This document shows, one piece after another, positions 16,959 through 25,991 of a stretch of 64,000 bases of DNA. Every line of letters begins with the position of its first letter. Positions within the stretch are counted from its first letter, which is position 1. The position numbers and the translations under genes were made by a program. The notes under the pieces are model-generated. The model saw nothing but the letters and a program-made list of their open reading frames with translations. It was not told where the DNA came from and ran no database searches. Source of the stretch: Anaerohabitans sp964387285 (GTDB lineage Bacteria > Zhuqueibacterota > Zhuqueibacteria > Residuimicrobiales > Residuimicrobiaceae); assembly GCA_964387285.1 (NCBI GenBank), contig CAYLWO010000011.1, forward strand, positions 44,536 through 108,535. The letters are read 5' to 3'.

Positions 16959-17923
16959 TACCCTTTTTTGCTTTCCGTTTTTTCCGCTTTCAGTTCCATC
17001 TTGCGAACGCGATAAAGAATATTTTCGATCAATTGTCGGTTGGAGCCGATGATATCGGCCACCAGACCCACCACAATGACCTGAAAACCGACGATCATCA
17101 ACACCGCGGCCAGAATCAACGATTGAATGTGACCGGCGCCGCCGGCAAATATATAGTAATACAAAAATCGCAAGCCGATGATCAGGCCCAGGCCGAACAG
17201 AACGCCGCCGATATAAGAAAACATCTTGAGCGGTTCATACATGGTATAAATGCGCACAATGGTGGCCAACGACTTTTTGATGTAACTCCAATTGCTGGAA
17301 AACAGCCGCGATTCGCGCAGTTTGGGATTTACGCCGACGGGCACGTGCGTTATGGCGATATTTTTCTTGCCGGCCTGGATGATGGTTTCCAGCGTGTAAG
17401 TGAATTTGCTCAGCACGTTCATGCGCAGGGCCGCGTCGCGGGATAATGCGCGAAATCCGCTGGTGGCGTCCGGTATAGCCGCGCCGGATACCTGGCGAAT
17501 AAACCAGCTGCCCAACCACTGCAACCGTTTTTTCGTCCAGGAAAAATGCTCAATGTCGCCGGTGTTACGGTCGCCGACCACCAAATCCGCCTGGTGATTT
17601 AAAATCGGCTGCACCAATTTACCGATGTCCTGTCCCGAATACTGGTTGTCCGCATCGGTGTTGACAATAACATCGGCATCCAGACGCAGACAGGCATCCA
17701 GGCCGGCGGTAAAACCGGCAGCCAGACCTTTGTTGCGGTTCAAGCGCACAATGTGCTGCACGCCCAGGTCACGCGCCACCCGCACCGTGTTGTCTACGCT
17801 GCCGTCATCAATAATCAAAATTTCGATTTCATCAATGCCGTCAATTTGTTTGGGCAGATTGGCGACGGTAATCGGCAGCGTTTCAGCTTCATTGTAACAG
17901 GGTATTTGAATGATCAACTTCAC
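16958..17923 (-). CDS. GT2 glycosyltransferase with C-terminal membrane helices (GtrB-like)
   Basis: 321 residues: GT-A domain with IIQIPCYNEAETLPITVANL, ILIIDDGSVDNTV and VIVNTDADNQYSGQD, then two membrane helices (about 235-300). This is the plan of polyprenyl-phosphate glycosyltransferases such as GtrB. The C-terminal tail is rich in lysine and glutamate. The start is GTG, directly after the TAA of the preceding gene, with GAGGAG 13 bases upstream. It is one of three consecutive GtrB-like paralogs. Confidence 0.87.
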   Translation of the reverse strand: MKLIIQIPCYNEAETLPITVANLPKQIDGIDEIEILIIDDGSVDNTVRVARDLGVQHIVRLNRNKGLAAGFTAGLDACLRLDADVIVNTDADNQYSGQDIGKLVQPILNHQADLVVGDRNTGDIEHFSWTKKRLQWLGSWFIRQVSGAAIPDATSGFRALSRDAALRMNVLSKFTYTLETIIQAGKKNIAITHVPVGVNPKLRESRLFSSNWSYIKKSLATIVRIYTMYEPLKMFSYIGGVLFGLGLIIGLRFLYYYIFAGGAGHIQSLILAAVLMIVGFQVIVVGLVADIIGSNRQLIENILYRVRKMELKAEKTESKKG

Positions 17924-18913
17924 TTAATTCAGGATCTCCTCGATATTGTAATCCTTGATCGAGTCTGCGTGTGTAAAAATAATGATCTCCCCCAGCAAAC
18001 CGATTGAAATCATCTGCACGCCGATTATCAGCAACAGGACGCCCAACAACAGCATGGGTTTGCCGGATATGCCGCCGATGCCGAGGACGCGATAAACAAA
18101 CAAATACAAGTTGATGGCGGCGCCTAGCAGTGTGAAAATGACGCCCATGAAGCCTAAAAAATGCAAAGGCTTTTTTGAATATTTGCTGAGAAAAAGAACG
18201 CTGACCAGGTCGAGCATTCGTTTAATGTAGTTTTTAGGATAGATCGATTGATTGAAACGTCCGGTTAATTGCTCAACCGGCTCTTCGGCGATTTTATAGC
18301 CCTGACGCAGAGCCACCACCGGCAGGAACGGATTCAGGGAGCCATAGAACGGAACGTTTTCCAAAACCGTGCGCCGCGCCGCCAGCACGCCGCTGTTGAT
18401 ATCGTGCAGCCGTGTTTTAAGCGTGCGGCTGACCAACTGGTTGAACAGTTTGGAAACCAATTGATTCAGACGGCTGTCCCGCCGCGGATGACGCACGCCC
18501 ATGACAACATCATAACCCTGCTCGATGCGCGTCGCCAGCTTGATGGCATCCACAGGATTGACGTGCACGCGGCAGGTAAAGTAGATCAGAATCGCGCCCT
18601 GGCTTTGTCGAAAGCCGGCGTCCAATGCGGCTGCTTCGCCAAACGCGCTGCGCAGCTTGATGGCTTTGACCTGCGGATCCTTTTCCCGCAAAGCGGTCAA
18701 CTCGCGCCAGCTGGCATCGGTGCTGCCGTCATCGACATAAATAATTTCACAGTTGTGCGGGCTCTGGCGCAGCGTCTCGAGCAAATGATCATGCACGGCG
18801 GCGATGCTGCCGGCCTGATTCTGCACCGCCACGACGACAGAAACATCGATGCGGCCGGATTTGGATCTCTTGATTGTTTTTTTCATACGTTGCTGTTTAA
18901 TTCGTTTATCCAT
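17924..18913 (-). CDS. GT2 glycosyltransferase with C-terminal membrane helices (GtrB-like)
   Basis: 329 residues. The GT-A domain starts at about 22 (DVSVVVAVQNQAGSIAAVHD) with IIYVDDGSTDASW. At the place where the family has D-x-D-x-Q the sequence reads ILIYFTCRVHVNPVD, so the usual second acidic motif is degenerate. Two membrane helices follow (about 240-310). The basic N-terminus (KRIKQQRMKKTIKRSKSGR) may hold it at the membrane. The loss of the DxD-type motif could mean a changed donor, an inactive enzyme or a partner subunit of its neighbours; this is inference. Confidence 0.82.
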   Translation of the reverse strand: MDKRIKQQRMKKTIKRSKSGRIDVSVVVAVQNQAGSIAAVHDHLLETLRQSPHNCEIIYVDDGSTDASWRELTALREKDPQVKAIKLRSAFGEAAALDAGFRQSQGAILIYFTCRVHVNPVDAIKLATRIEQGYDVVMGVRHPRRDSRLNQLVSKLFNQLVSRTLKTRLHDINSGVLAARRTVLENVPFYGSLNPFLPVVALRQGYKIAEEPVEQLTGRFNQSIYPKNYIKRMLDLVSVLFLSKYSKKPLHFLGFMGVIFTLLGAAINLYLFVYRVLGIGGISGKPMLLLGVLLLIIGVQMISIGLLGEIIIFTHADSIKDYNIEEILN

Positions 18914-18922
18914 TTAGCGATT

Positions 18923-19888
18923 TTATTCATTCTGCACTGCCGGTTGCCACAAGGTGCGCCGCGAACCGCTGGCCACTATCATGCGGCCGATCAAACCCAG
19001 AAACATGAATTGCATGCCTGTGGCGCTCAACAAAACGATGACGATAATCAAAACATTCAACTCTGACATTGGTACGCCCCGGGCCAGCACTTTGTACAAC
19101 ACAGCCAACAAGCCGAGCGCGGCCAGCAACAGACAGGAAGCCGAAAATTTAACAAAAAAACTGAGTGGATTACGAAGGTGACGCATCAGCAGCCGGATGG
19201 TGGTCAAATCCAGAATCACCCGAAAGGTTCGGGTCAAATTGTACTTGGATTGCCCGAAACGGCGTGCGTGATGACGCACCGGCAGTTCGGTGATGGCGGC
19301 GCCTTCCATGCGCATCAGCGCCGGTATAAAACGGTGCAATTCGCCGTAAAGCGTAATGCGGCGCAGCACCTCTCCGCGGAACGCTTTCAACGAACATCCG
19401 GTGTCATGCAAACGCACATCCGTAATGGAACAGATCAACCGATTGGCGATTTTGGACGGCACCTTGCGCAAGATCAATTTGTCCTTGCGATTTTTTCGCC
19501 AGCCGCTGACCACATCATATCCCTCGTTGATTTTATCCAACAACATGGGAATGTCGGCCGGATCGTTTTGCAGATCGCCATCCAAAGCCACGACAATTTC
19601 ACCACGCGTAGCTTCAAATCCCGCGGCCATGGCAGCGGATTGGCCGAAATTGGCGCGAAAGAGAATGACGCGCAGCATTTTGTAGCGGGAAGCCAATTGC
19701 CGCAGTTTCTCCCGGGTGCCGTCACGACTGCCGTCGTCCACCAGAATAACTTCATAAGGAACCTGCAAATTCTGCAGCACCGGATACAAAGCATCCCACA
19801 GCCGTTCCACGCTTTCCACTTCATTGTATAACGGCGCCACAACAGACAGATACGGCTGCCGGCTGCTATATTTTTTCACTTTATTCAT
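18923..19888 (-). CDS. GT2 glycosyltransferase with C-terminal membrane helices (GtrB-like)
   Basis: The ATG at 19888 overlaps the stop region of the upstream gene and starts MNKVKKYSSRQPYLSVVAPL, giving 321 residues; an earlier start at 19921 would overlap it by 41 bases. Motifs: VVAPLYNEVESVERLWDALY, VILVDDGSRDGTRE, IVVALDGDLQNDPADIPML (intact D-x-D) and GWRKNRKD. Two membrane helices lie at about 225-305. It is a typical polyprenyl-phosphate hexose synthase by sequence, and the only one of the three tandem copies with the D-G-D-L-Q form of the motif. Confidence 0.87.
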   Translation of the reverse strand: MNKVKKYSSRQPYLSVVAPLYNEVESVERLWDALYPVLQNLQVPYEVILVDDGSRDGTREKLRQLASRYKMLRVILFRANFGQSAAMAAGFEATRGEIVVALDGDLQNDPADIPMLLDKINEGYDVVSGWRKNRKDKLILRKVPSKIANRLICSITDVRLHDTGCSLKAFRGEVLRRITLYGELHRFIPALMRMEGAAITELPVRHHARRFGQSKYNLTRTFRVILDLTTIRLLMRHLRNPLSFFVKFSASCLLLAALGLLAVLYKVLARGVPMSELNVLIIVIVLLSATGMQFMFLGLIGRMIVASGSRRTLWQPAVQNE

Positions 19889-21521
19889 GCGCAGATTCGA
19901 GCCCAAGAGTAGAATCAGCAACCGTGAGCGGTACGTCCGTTACTTCGTGTAGACGAAAATAAGAGTCGCCGCCGGAGAAATAAACCCGATCCGGCAGTTT
20001 TTCAAAATTCTGGCCAAAGCAACGGTTGAGTATGAGACGAAACGTGTTTACCGGCGTCATATCATCGTATAGAATGCTGTTGCCGCTATCCGGCAGACAG
20101 ATGGCGTTTAAGATGCACATGCGTTCTTTAAGCATGCGCAGACGTCGCACGGGATTGTCGCTCTCCTCCCAATCCGACAGACTGCGCGGACCATGATCGC
20201 CTTGCAGAATGATAATGACCGGTCGTTGCGCTTGCTGCTTGATTTTATCCACCGTCTGCAGCAGCAACTGATTGAGGTAATGCACCTGATCGTTGTAGCG
20301 TTTCTGAAAATCGGCGTAGGTCATGCCGTCATGACCGATGAGGCCAGCAGCATCATCGACGAACAACCCCAGCTTGGCGTTAAACAGCACCGTTTCGCCG
20401 TTTGGGCCAAAAATAAACGGTGGATGTGGGGACACCAAATGAGCAAACACCAGTTTTGGTTCGCTGCCGGTCGGTATTTTTTGCAGATGAGTAAAAACAT
20501 TCAGGATGCGTTGTCGTTGCATATGGGTCATGTACCTGTCGTACAGCGACTTGCCCCACAGCCGTTTGTTGATGTCCTGTTCCAGACTGAGCAACGAGGT
20601 GTTGGCCAATTGATTGAAAAATTCGTCATTGCCGCCGGAAATGAAAAGATCGGCGCTTGCGATGCGCGTTCCCCAATAACCGGAATTCAAGGCGATAAAG
20701 CGGTAACCGCGCTCGCGTAAAAAGCGCGCTAAAAAATTATCTTCGATCAAACGGGCTATGGGAATCCGGCTGCGCGAATTGCCTTCGAGCTGTTTCTTCG
20801 CTTCTTCATTGACGTAGCGCAAATTCAGAGAGGAGGCCACCGACAGAGCCGTATGAGCATAATTGGCTCTGGCCGATTGAACAATATAAAAACCCCGTCG
20901 CTGCAATTCGGAGACAAAAGCGGAATTGTCATAACGGTATATCTCTTTCAGCATATCGCTGCGCAGGTATTCGTCCAGGATAATGTAATAAATATCCGGG
21001 TCCGTGTTGACCATATTCGGCGAGGATTTGACTGCCGCATTGGAGGCCACAGCGGCAGGGCGGTTGTCTTGCTGTAAATAGAAAAGAGCGACGTTGAAAA
21101 CCGTCAACAGCACCAAACAAAGGCTGATAAAATTCAAAAATTTCGTCAGACCGGCAAACTCGCTTTTACTTTTGCGCAGACCATATACGGTCAAGACAAT
21201 GAATCCGAGCCACAGGACCGACAGTATTTTGGTAGGACCGAGCCACAGGCCCAGGATGACGACTTTGAAATCAGCCATGAGCTTTTCAAAATGGCCATAG
21301 GAAAAAAATAAAAACAACAGCAAAGAGGTCAGCAAAGCCGATCTGGCGGCGCTCTTAAAAATTCCAGTCAATACCCACCACAAAACAACGGCGGCCAAAA
21401 AAGAGACCGCCAACGGCTTGATCACCACTTGCGCCGATAATTCGCCGATGTTGTGTGAAAAAAGAAACAGAATCGGGTAAAGCGATATCAGCAGAGGATG
21501 AATGATGCGAATTTTTTTCAC
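19881..21521 (-). CDS. Membrane sulfatase-like protein of the alkaline phosphatase superfamily
   Basis: 546 residues. Four or five membrane helices occupy residues 1-165, then an external alkaline-phosphatase-fold domain. It shows DIYYIILDEYLRSD (metal-binding acidic residues), NYAHTALSVASSLN (position of the threonine nucleophile), and IIILQGDHGPRS (Asp-His metal ligands). The layout resembles phosphoethanolamine and phosphoglycerol transferases more than true sulfatases, because the cysteine/serine formylglycine motif is absent. A plausible job is adding a phospho-alcohol to the glycan on the periplasmic face. It lies one base after the methyltransferase gene. Confidence 0.78.
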   Translation of the reverse strand: MKKIRIIHPLLISLYPILFLFSHNIGELSAQVVIKPLAVSFLAAVVLWWVLTGIFKSAARSALLTSLLLFLFFSYGHFEKLMADFKVVILGLWLGPTKILSVLWLGFIVLTVYGLRKSKSEFAGLTKFLNFISLCLVLLTVFNVALFYLQQDNRPAAVASNAAVKSSPNMVNTDPDIYYIILDEYLRSDMLKEIYRYDNSAFVSELQRRGFYIVQSARANYAHTALSVASSLNLRYVNEEAKKQLEGNSRSRIPIARLIEDNFLARFLRERGYRFIALNSGYWGTRIASADLFISGGNDEFFNQLANTSLLSLEQDINKRLWGKSLYDRYMTHMQRQRILNVFTHLQKIPTGSEPKLVFAHLVSPHPPFIFGPNGETVLFNAKLGLFVDDAAGLIGHDGMTYADFQKRYNDQVHYLNQLLLQTVDKIKQQAQRPVIIILQGDHGPRSLSDWEESDNPVRRLRMLKERMCILNAICLPDSGNSILYDDMTPVNTFRLILNRCFGQNFEKLPDRVYFSGGDSYFRLHEVTDVPLTVADSTLGLESAHE

Positions 21522-21522
21522 A

Positions 21523-22917
21523 CTAGCAACCCTTGAGGCTCATACGGTACAGCGTGCGCTGGGAGTCCTTGATCTCTTTTTTCTCCATGATATCAAACCA
21601 GCGCTTAAAAGCGGCTTCAAATTCGACTTGATGATAGTCTGTAAAAATATCTTTACGCGTAACGAGCAACCGGCTCACCTGAGAATCGGTTTTCGGCACA
21701 AATTCAATAATCAGCGTACGGCACAACCGGCTGAAAAATTGGGCAATACGATGCAAAGGCACGTTGTTGCCGATAGCCAGATGATGGATCAATGCCAGGG
21801 CCAGCACCGCATCCACAGGACCGCGTTCCACTAATGAACTTCTTTCCTCAAGAGCCCAACCAATGGCTGCGCTCGGATTGGTCAAATCCAATAGCAGCGG
21901 CAATACCCGCGGCAACTTGCGGTCACGACAGGTGCGATAATTGATCTCCACGGCCGCAGGATCGATGTCAAAGGAAATTACCTCGGCGCCGATCTCGGCA
22001 GCCGAATAACTGAACACACCGGTGTTAGCGCCCAGATCCCAAACCGTGGCCGGCCGGACTTGCTCCAAAAGGGCCTTGACCAGTATCTTTTTTTCTTCCA
22101 GTCCCTGATCCGAATAATTGGTGTCATTGTAATAATCAGCCCATTCGGTGCCCGCAGGCTGCCAGTGCAATTTTTTCACCGTGGCAACAAGATGGTCGAT
22201 CAAACCTTGCATGGCCAGGCGGCTTATATGGGCTGTTTTGGCTTTGGATTCTGTTTTATCGGCATACCGTTTCTGACTTTTCGCGTGCATATGCAGATGC
22301 GACAACAATCCCATATTGAAACGGGTTTTTTTCGGCAAAAGCGCCGCTGCCAGATCCAAAGGTATGCCGTCCAGGTAAACCCGCATGAGCTGATTAAGCC
22401 TGATATCCGTACACGCCATCAGCGCCAGCGGCGCCAGGAAATGCTGACAGAATTGACGATACGCCACCCAGGGTTCATTCTCATGATAGCGGGCAAATGA
22501 AAGCGTATCGATGAAAATCGGTTTGGCATCCACAAATTGCACATTATAGGCACTGGCGTCTTTTAGCACCATCTCATGCTCTAGCGCCAGCCGATGCAAT
22601 TCCAGCGTCAACAGTGCCGCGTCTTTCAACTGACTGAAACACCATTCATAGGGATATGAAATAAATGACAACCGTTCAGGCTTGATGACTTTATAACACA
22701 ACGCCGCTGCCGGTGAATCGATGGCCGCCTCTTCATGCGCAACCAGCATGCCGGCTGCCTTCAACTTTTGATACAGCCCGGATTGCATCAGTTGATCATA
22801 GTGCTCCTGATAGGACCGATTCACCTGGCGATATAGAACGCCGTGGACCTGAAACAAAAAACCGCTTGGATCGCGAAAAGAACCGCTCACCGGTTGAGGG
22901 TCATTGTGGTTCTTCAT
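21523..22917 (-). CDS. SAM-dependent methyltransferase with kinase-like N-terminal half
   Basis: 464 residues. The C-terminal half is a class I methyltransferase: VWDLGANTGVFSYSAAEIG (motif I, near 290), ISFDIDPAAVEINYR (motif II) and DAVLALALIHHL (motif IV). The first 220 residues are unlike a methyltransferase. They contain LKDASAYNVQFVDAKPIFID, in which Asp120, Asn125 and Asp137 have the D-x4-N-x11-D spacing of a protein-kinase-fold catalytic and metal loop. Similar two-part proteins occur in surface-polysaccharide clusters. The start overlaps the upstream small gene by 17 bases. The substrate is unknown; methyl capping of the growing glycan is a reasonable guess. Confidence 0.82.
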   Translation of the reverse strand: MKNHNDPQPVSGSFRDPSGFLFQVHGVLYRQVNRSYQEHYDQLMQSGLYQKLKAAGMLVAHEEAAIDSPAAALCYKVIKPERLSFISYPYEWCFSQLKDAALLTLELHRLALEHEMVLKDASAYNVQFVDAKPIFIDTLSFARYHENEPWVAYRQFCQHFLAPLALMACTDIRLNQLMRVYLDGIPLDLAAALLPKKTRFNMGLLSHLHMHAKSQKRYADKTESKAKTAHISRLAMQGLIDHLVATVKKLHWQPAGTEWADYYNDTNYSDQGLEEKKILVKALLEQVRPATVWDLGANTGVFSYSAAEIGAEVISFDIDPAAVEINYRTCRDRKLPRVLPLLLDLTNPSAAIGWALEERSSLVERGPVDAVLALALIHHLAIGNNVPLHRIAQFFSRLCRTLIIEFVPKTDSQVSRLLVTRKDIFTDYHQVEFEAAFKRWFDIMEKKEIKDSQRTLYRMSLKGC

Positions 22918-23131
22918 TTTTCTTTCCGGAAAATAGGCCTTTTAAGAATTCTACAATTCGTTTCCAGAACATTTTTATGGCAAACAGACTGCCCAAGACA
23001 GCAGCCAACGCCATTTGCAGGATGTAACTGCCCGTGCCCGGGTCCAGATAGGCATAGCCGGCCGAGGGCGCCAGAATTTGCCAGGCAACAAGTACCGTGA
23101 TAAGCGTGAAAACGCGACGCATAAATGTCAT
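22901..23131 (-). CDS. Small membrane protein with YLDPGTGS motif
   Basis: 76 residues: a signal-like segment (RVFTLITVLVAWQILAPSAG), the motif AYLDPGTGSYILQ, a second hydrophobic helix (LAAVLGSLFAIKMFW) and a basic tail (WKRIVEFLKGLFSGKKNEE). The ATG at 23131 has GGAGG eight or nine bases upstream, so it is a real gene despite its size. The [YF][IL]DPG[TS]GS motif recurs in small proteins beside polysaccharide genes, but no function is established that I know of. It is the first gene of the 20-kb glycan operon and overlaps the methyltransferase gene. Confidence 0.8.
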   Translation of the reverse strand: MTFMRRVFTLITVLVAWQILAPSAGYAYLDPGTGSYILQMALAAVLGSLFAIKMFWKRIVEFLKGLFSGKKNEEPQ

Positions 23132-23378
23132 AAACAGTTATCCTCCAAGAAGATTATCGCTAGAGATAATATACTGCCATTTGCCCGATTTGCAGAGAAA
23201 TTATGGATGGAAAAACCTCGCAACTGCAAGATAATGCTTGCAATAAATCCTATTCTGGTGTTACATTGGATTGGCAACATCGAGCATTTGCATAAAAATT
23301 GTAACAATAAAAGTACACAGTTACACAGCGAAAAACAAGCGAATTTTTGCTATCGCAGACTTGCGGAGCCTCACTATC

Positions 23379-25991
23379 ATGGCCAAATATCTTGTCATCG
23401 TTGAATCACCGGCTAAAGCACAAACCATCAACAAGTACCTCGGTGGGGATTATATCGTCAGGGCTTCCATCGGTCACATCCGTGACCTGCCCACCAGCGC
23501 CGCGGATGCAGCGAAACCCGCTGCCGGTTCCAGCAGAGGGTTGAACGCGGCAGAAAAAGAAGCGCGCAAAATGACCAATCTCATCCGCATCATGGGCGTG
23601 GATCCGGAAAACGGCTGGCAAGCCCATTATGTCATACTGCCGGGAAAAACTAAAGTACTGAAAGAACTGAAACAATTAGCCGCTGCCGCGGAAACGATTT
23701 TTCTCGCCACCGACCTTGACCGCGAGGGAGAAGCCATTGCCTGGCATTTACGCGAGTCTATCGGCGGCGATTCCCATCGCTATCGCCGCGTGACCTTTAG
23801 CGAAATCACCAAGCCCGCCATCCAAAAAGCCTTTGCCGCACCCGGGCAACTGAACATGGATCGCGTCAATGCGCAACAGGCGCGTCGCTTTCTCGATCGC
23901 GTGGTGGGTTATATGATCTCTCCCCTGCTCTGGCAAAAAGTGGCGCGCGGTCTTTCTGCCGGACGCGTGCAGTCTGTAGCCGTGCGCTTAATCGTAGAAC
24001 GGGAACGTGAGATTCGCGCGTTTGTGCCGGATGAATACTGGGAAATCTGGGCTGATTTAAAGGGCAAGAATCCGCTCCGTGCGCAAGTGGTCAAGTTTCT
24101 GGATAAAAATTTTAAACCGGTCAACAAACAACAAACAGACGAAGCGCTGAAGCGATTACAGAATGCGGTCTATACCATCACCGACCGCAAAGATGCCGCC
24201 ACCACACAACGGCCCTATCCGCCATTTATCACAACCACTCTGCAACAAGCAGCCAGCACCCGTCTGGGATTCGGTGTAAAAAAAACCATGTTGCTGGCGC
24301 AACGGCTTTATGAAGCAGGCATGATCACCTACATGCGCACCGACTCGGTCAATCTGGCGCCGGAAGCCATTGCCGGCGTGCGCAAGTTCATTGCCGAATA
24401 TGTGGGTCCGCAGTATGTACCGGAAAAGCCCAATTATTATGCTGCCAAAGCCGGGGCTCAGGAAGCACATGAAGCAATTCGTCCCACCCATGTGCAGACC
24501 ACGCCGGAGGATTTGCACAGCTTTGAGCGGGATGCGCAACGCTTGTACGATCTGATCTGGCGTCAGTTTATCGCCTGTCAAATGAAGCCGGCCGAGTTTG
24601 ATACCACCAACATCACCATTAAAGCCGACGACTATGAATTGCGCGCACGCGGACGGGTCATGCGCTTTGACGGCTGGATGAAAATCCTGCCGCCGGCTAA
24701 AAAAGATCAGGAAACGGAAATGCCGGATTTGCGGGTCGGTGATGTTTTGCAGTTGCTGAAACTGGAACCGAGCCGGCACTTTACCAAGCCGCCGGCGCGA
24801 TACACCGAAGCGTCCCTGGTGCGCGAATTGGAAAAACGGGGCATCGGCCGGCCATCCACGTATGCTCCTATCATTTCGACTATACAGGAGCGGGGTTATG
24901 TTAAATTGATCAATCGCCGCTTCTTTGCCATGAAAATCGGCGACGTGGTTACGGACCGGTTAGTGGAAAACTTTACCGATTTGCTCGACTATGGTTTTAC
25001 CGCCGGAATGGAAGAAAAACTGGATGTCATATCCCAGGGCGAGGCTGACTGGCGACAAACCCTGGACGCGTTTTACAAAGATTTTAAAAAACAATTAGCC
25101 TATGCCGGCGAACACATGCGGCGCAATGAACCGGTGGCTACAGATATCAAATGTCCCGGTTGCAGCCGGCCCATGCAGATTCGTACGGCAGCCACCGGTG
25201 TTTTCCTCGGCTGCTCCGGTTATGATGCGCCGGTAAAGGAGCGCTGCAAAACCACGCGCAACCTGCTGCCTGGCGACGATGTGGTTCCGCTGAAAAACCA
25301 GGACGAAGAAGAGGGCGATGCGGCAGAGATTCTGGCGAAACGGCGCTGTAAAAAATGCGGCGCGGTTATGGACAGTTATTTGCTCGATGCGCAACATAAA
25401 ATGCATATCTGCGGCAATTCACCGGATTGCCAATCCTGGGAGATGGAAGAAGGGGAATTTAAATTAAAAGGGTATGACGGACCGACGCTGACCTGTGACA
25501 AATGCGGGGCAGTGATGGAACTCAAAAGCGGACGGTTCGGCAAATATTTCAGCTGCACGAAATATCCGGAATGCAAAAACACGCGCAAATTGCTGCGCAA
25601 CGGGCAGGCAGCGCCGCCGAAAGCAGCGGCCATTGCCATGCCGGAATTGAAATGTAAAAAATCGGACGCCTATTTTCTGTTGCGCGACGGCGCCGCCGGC
25701 TTGTTTTTGGCTGCGCACACCTTTCCCAAATCGCGAGAGACCGCCAGTCCCAAGGTAATGGATTTGCAGCGTCACCGTAGTGAATTAGATGAAAAATTTC
25801 ATTATCTGGCTGATGCGCCGCAACATGATTCTGAAGGAAATGATTTTGAAATCCGCTTTAAACGCAAGGAAAAAATACAGTATCTCGTCAGCGTTACAAA
25901 AGACGGCTCTCCGGCCGGCTGGACAGGGTATTTTGAGAACGGTGAATGGCAGATGAAAAAGGAAAAAATAAAAAGCTCGCGGGGGAAATGA
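23379..25991 (+). CDS. topA: DNA topoisomerase I (type IA)
   Basis: Relaxes negative supercoils by single-strand passage. The start is placed at MAKYLVIVESPAKAQTINKY, the conserved Toprim start, rather than the longer frame from 23271. The product is 870 residues. Toprim acidic residues appear in FLATDLDREGEAIAW, and the catalytic tyrosine (about 318) in GMITYMRTDSVNL. Four-cysteine zinc ribbons follow from about 600 (CPGC...C, CKKCGAV...C, CDKCGAV...CTKYPEC). The end includes FPKSRETASPKV, like the C-terminal region of enteric TopA. It is divergent from the glycan operon; the 247-base gap between them holds no recognisable gene. Confidence 0.95.
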   Translation: MAKYLVIVESPAKAQTINKYLGGDYIVRASIGHIRDLPTSAADAAKPAAGSSRGLNAAEKEARKMTNLIRIMGVDPENGWQAHYVILPGKTKVLKELKQLAAAAETIFLATDLDREGEAIAWHLRESIGGDSHRYRRVTFSEITKPAIQKAFAAPGQLNMDRVNAQQARRFLDRVVGYMISPLLWQKVARGLSAGRVQSVAVRLIVEREREIRAFVPDEYWEIWADLKGKNPLRAQVVKFLDKNFKPVNKQQTDEALKRLQNAVYTITDRKDAATTQRPYPPFITTTLQQAASTRLGFGVKKTMLLAQRLYEAGMITYMRTDSVNLAPEAIAGVRKFIAEYVGPQYVPEKPNYYAAKAGAQEAHEAIRPTHVQTTPEDLHSFERDAQRLYDLIWRQFIACQMKPAEFDTTNITIKADDYELRARGRVMRFDGWMKILPPAKKDQETEMPDLRVGDVLQLLKLEPSRHFTKPPARYTEASLVRELEKRGIGRPSTYAPIISTIQERGYVKLINRRFFAMKIGDVVTDRLVENFTDLLDYGFTAGMEEKLDVISQGEADWRQTLDAFYKDFKKQLAYAGEHMRRNEPVATDIKCPGCSRPMQIRTAATGVFLGCSGYDAPVKERCKTTRNLLPGDDVVPLKNQDEEEGDAAEILAKRRCKKCGAVMDSYLLDAQHKMHICGNSPDCQSWEMEEGEFKLKGYDGPTLTCDKCGAVMELKSGRFGKYFSCTKYPECKNTRKLLRNGQAAPPKAAAIAMPELKCKKSDAYFLLRDGAAGLFLAAHTFPKSRETASPKVMDLQRHRSELDEKFHYLADAPQHDSEGNDFEIRFKRKEKIQYLVSVTKDGSPAGWTGYFENGEWQMKKEKIKSSRGK

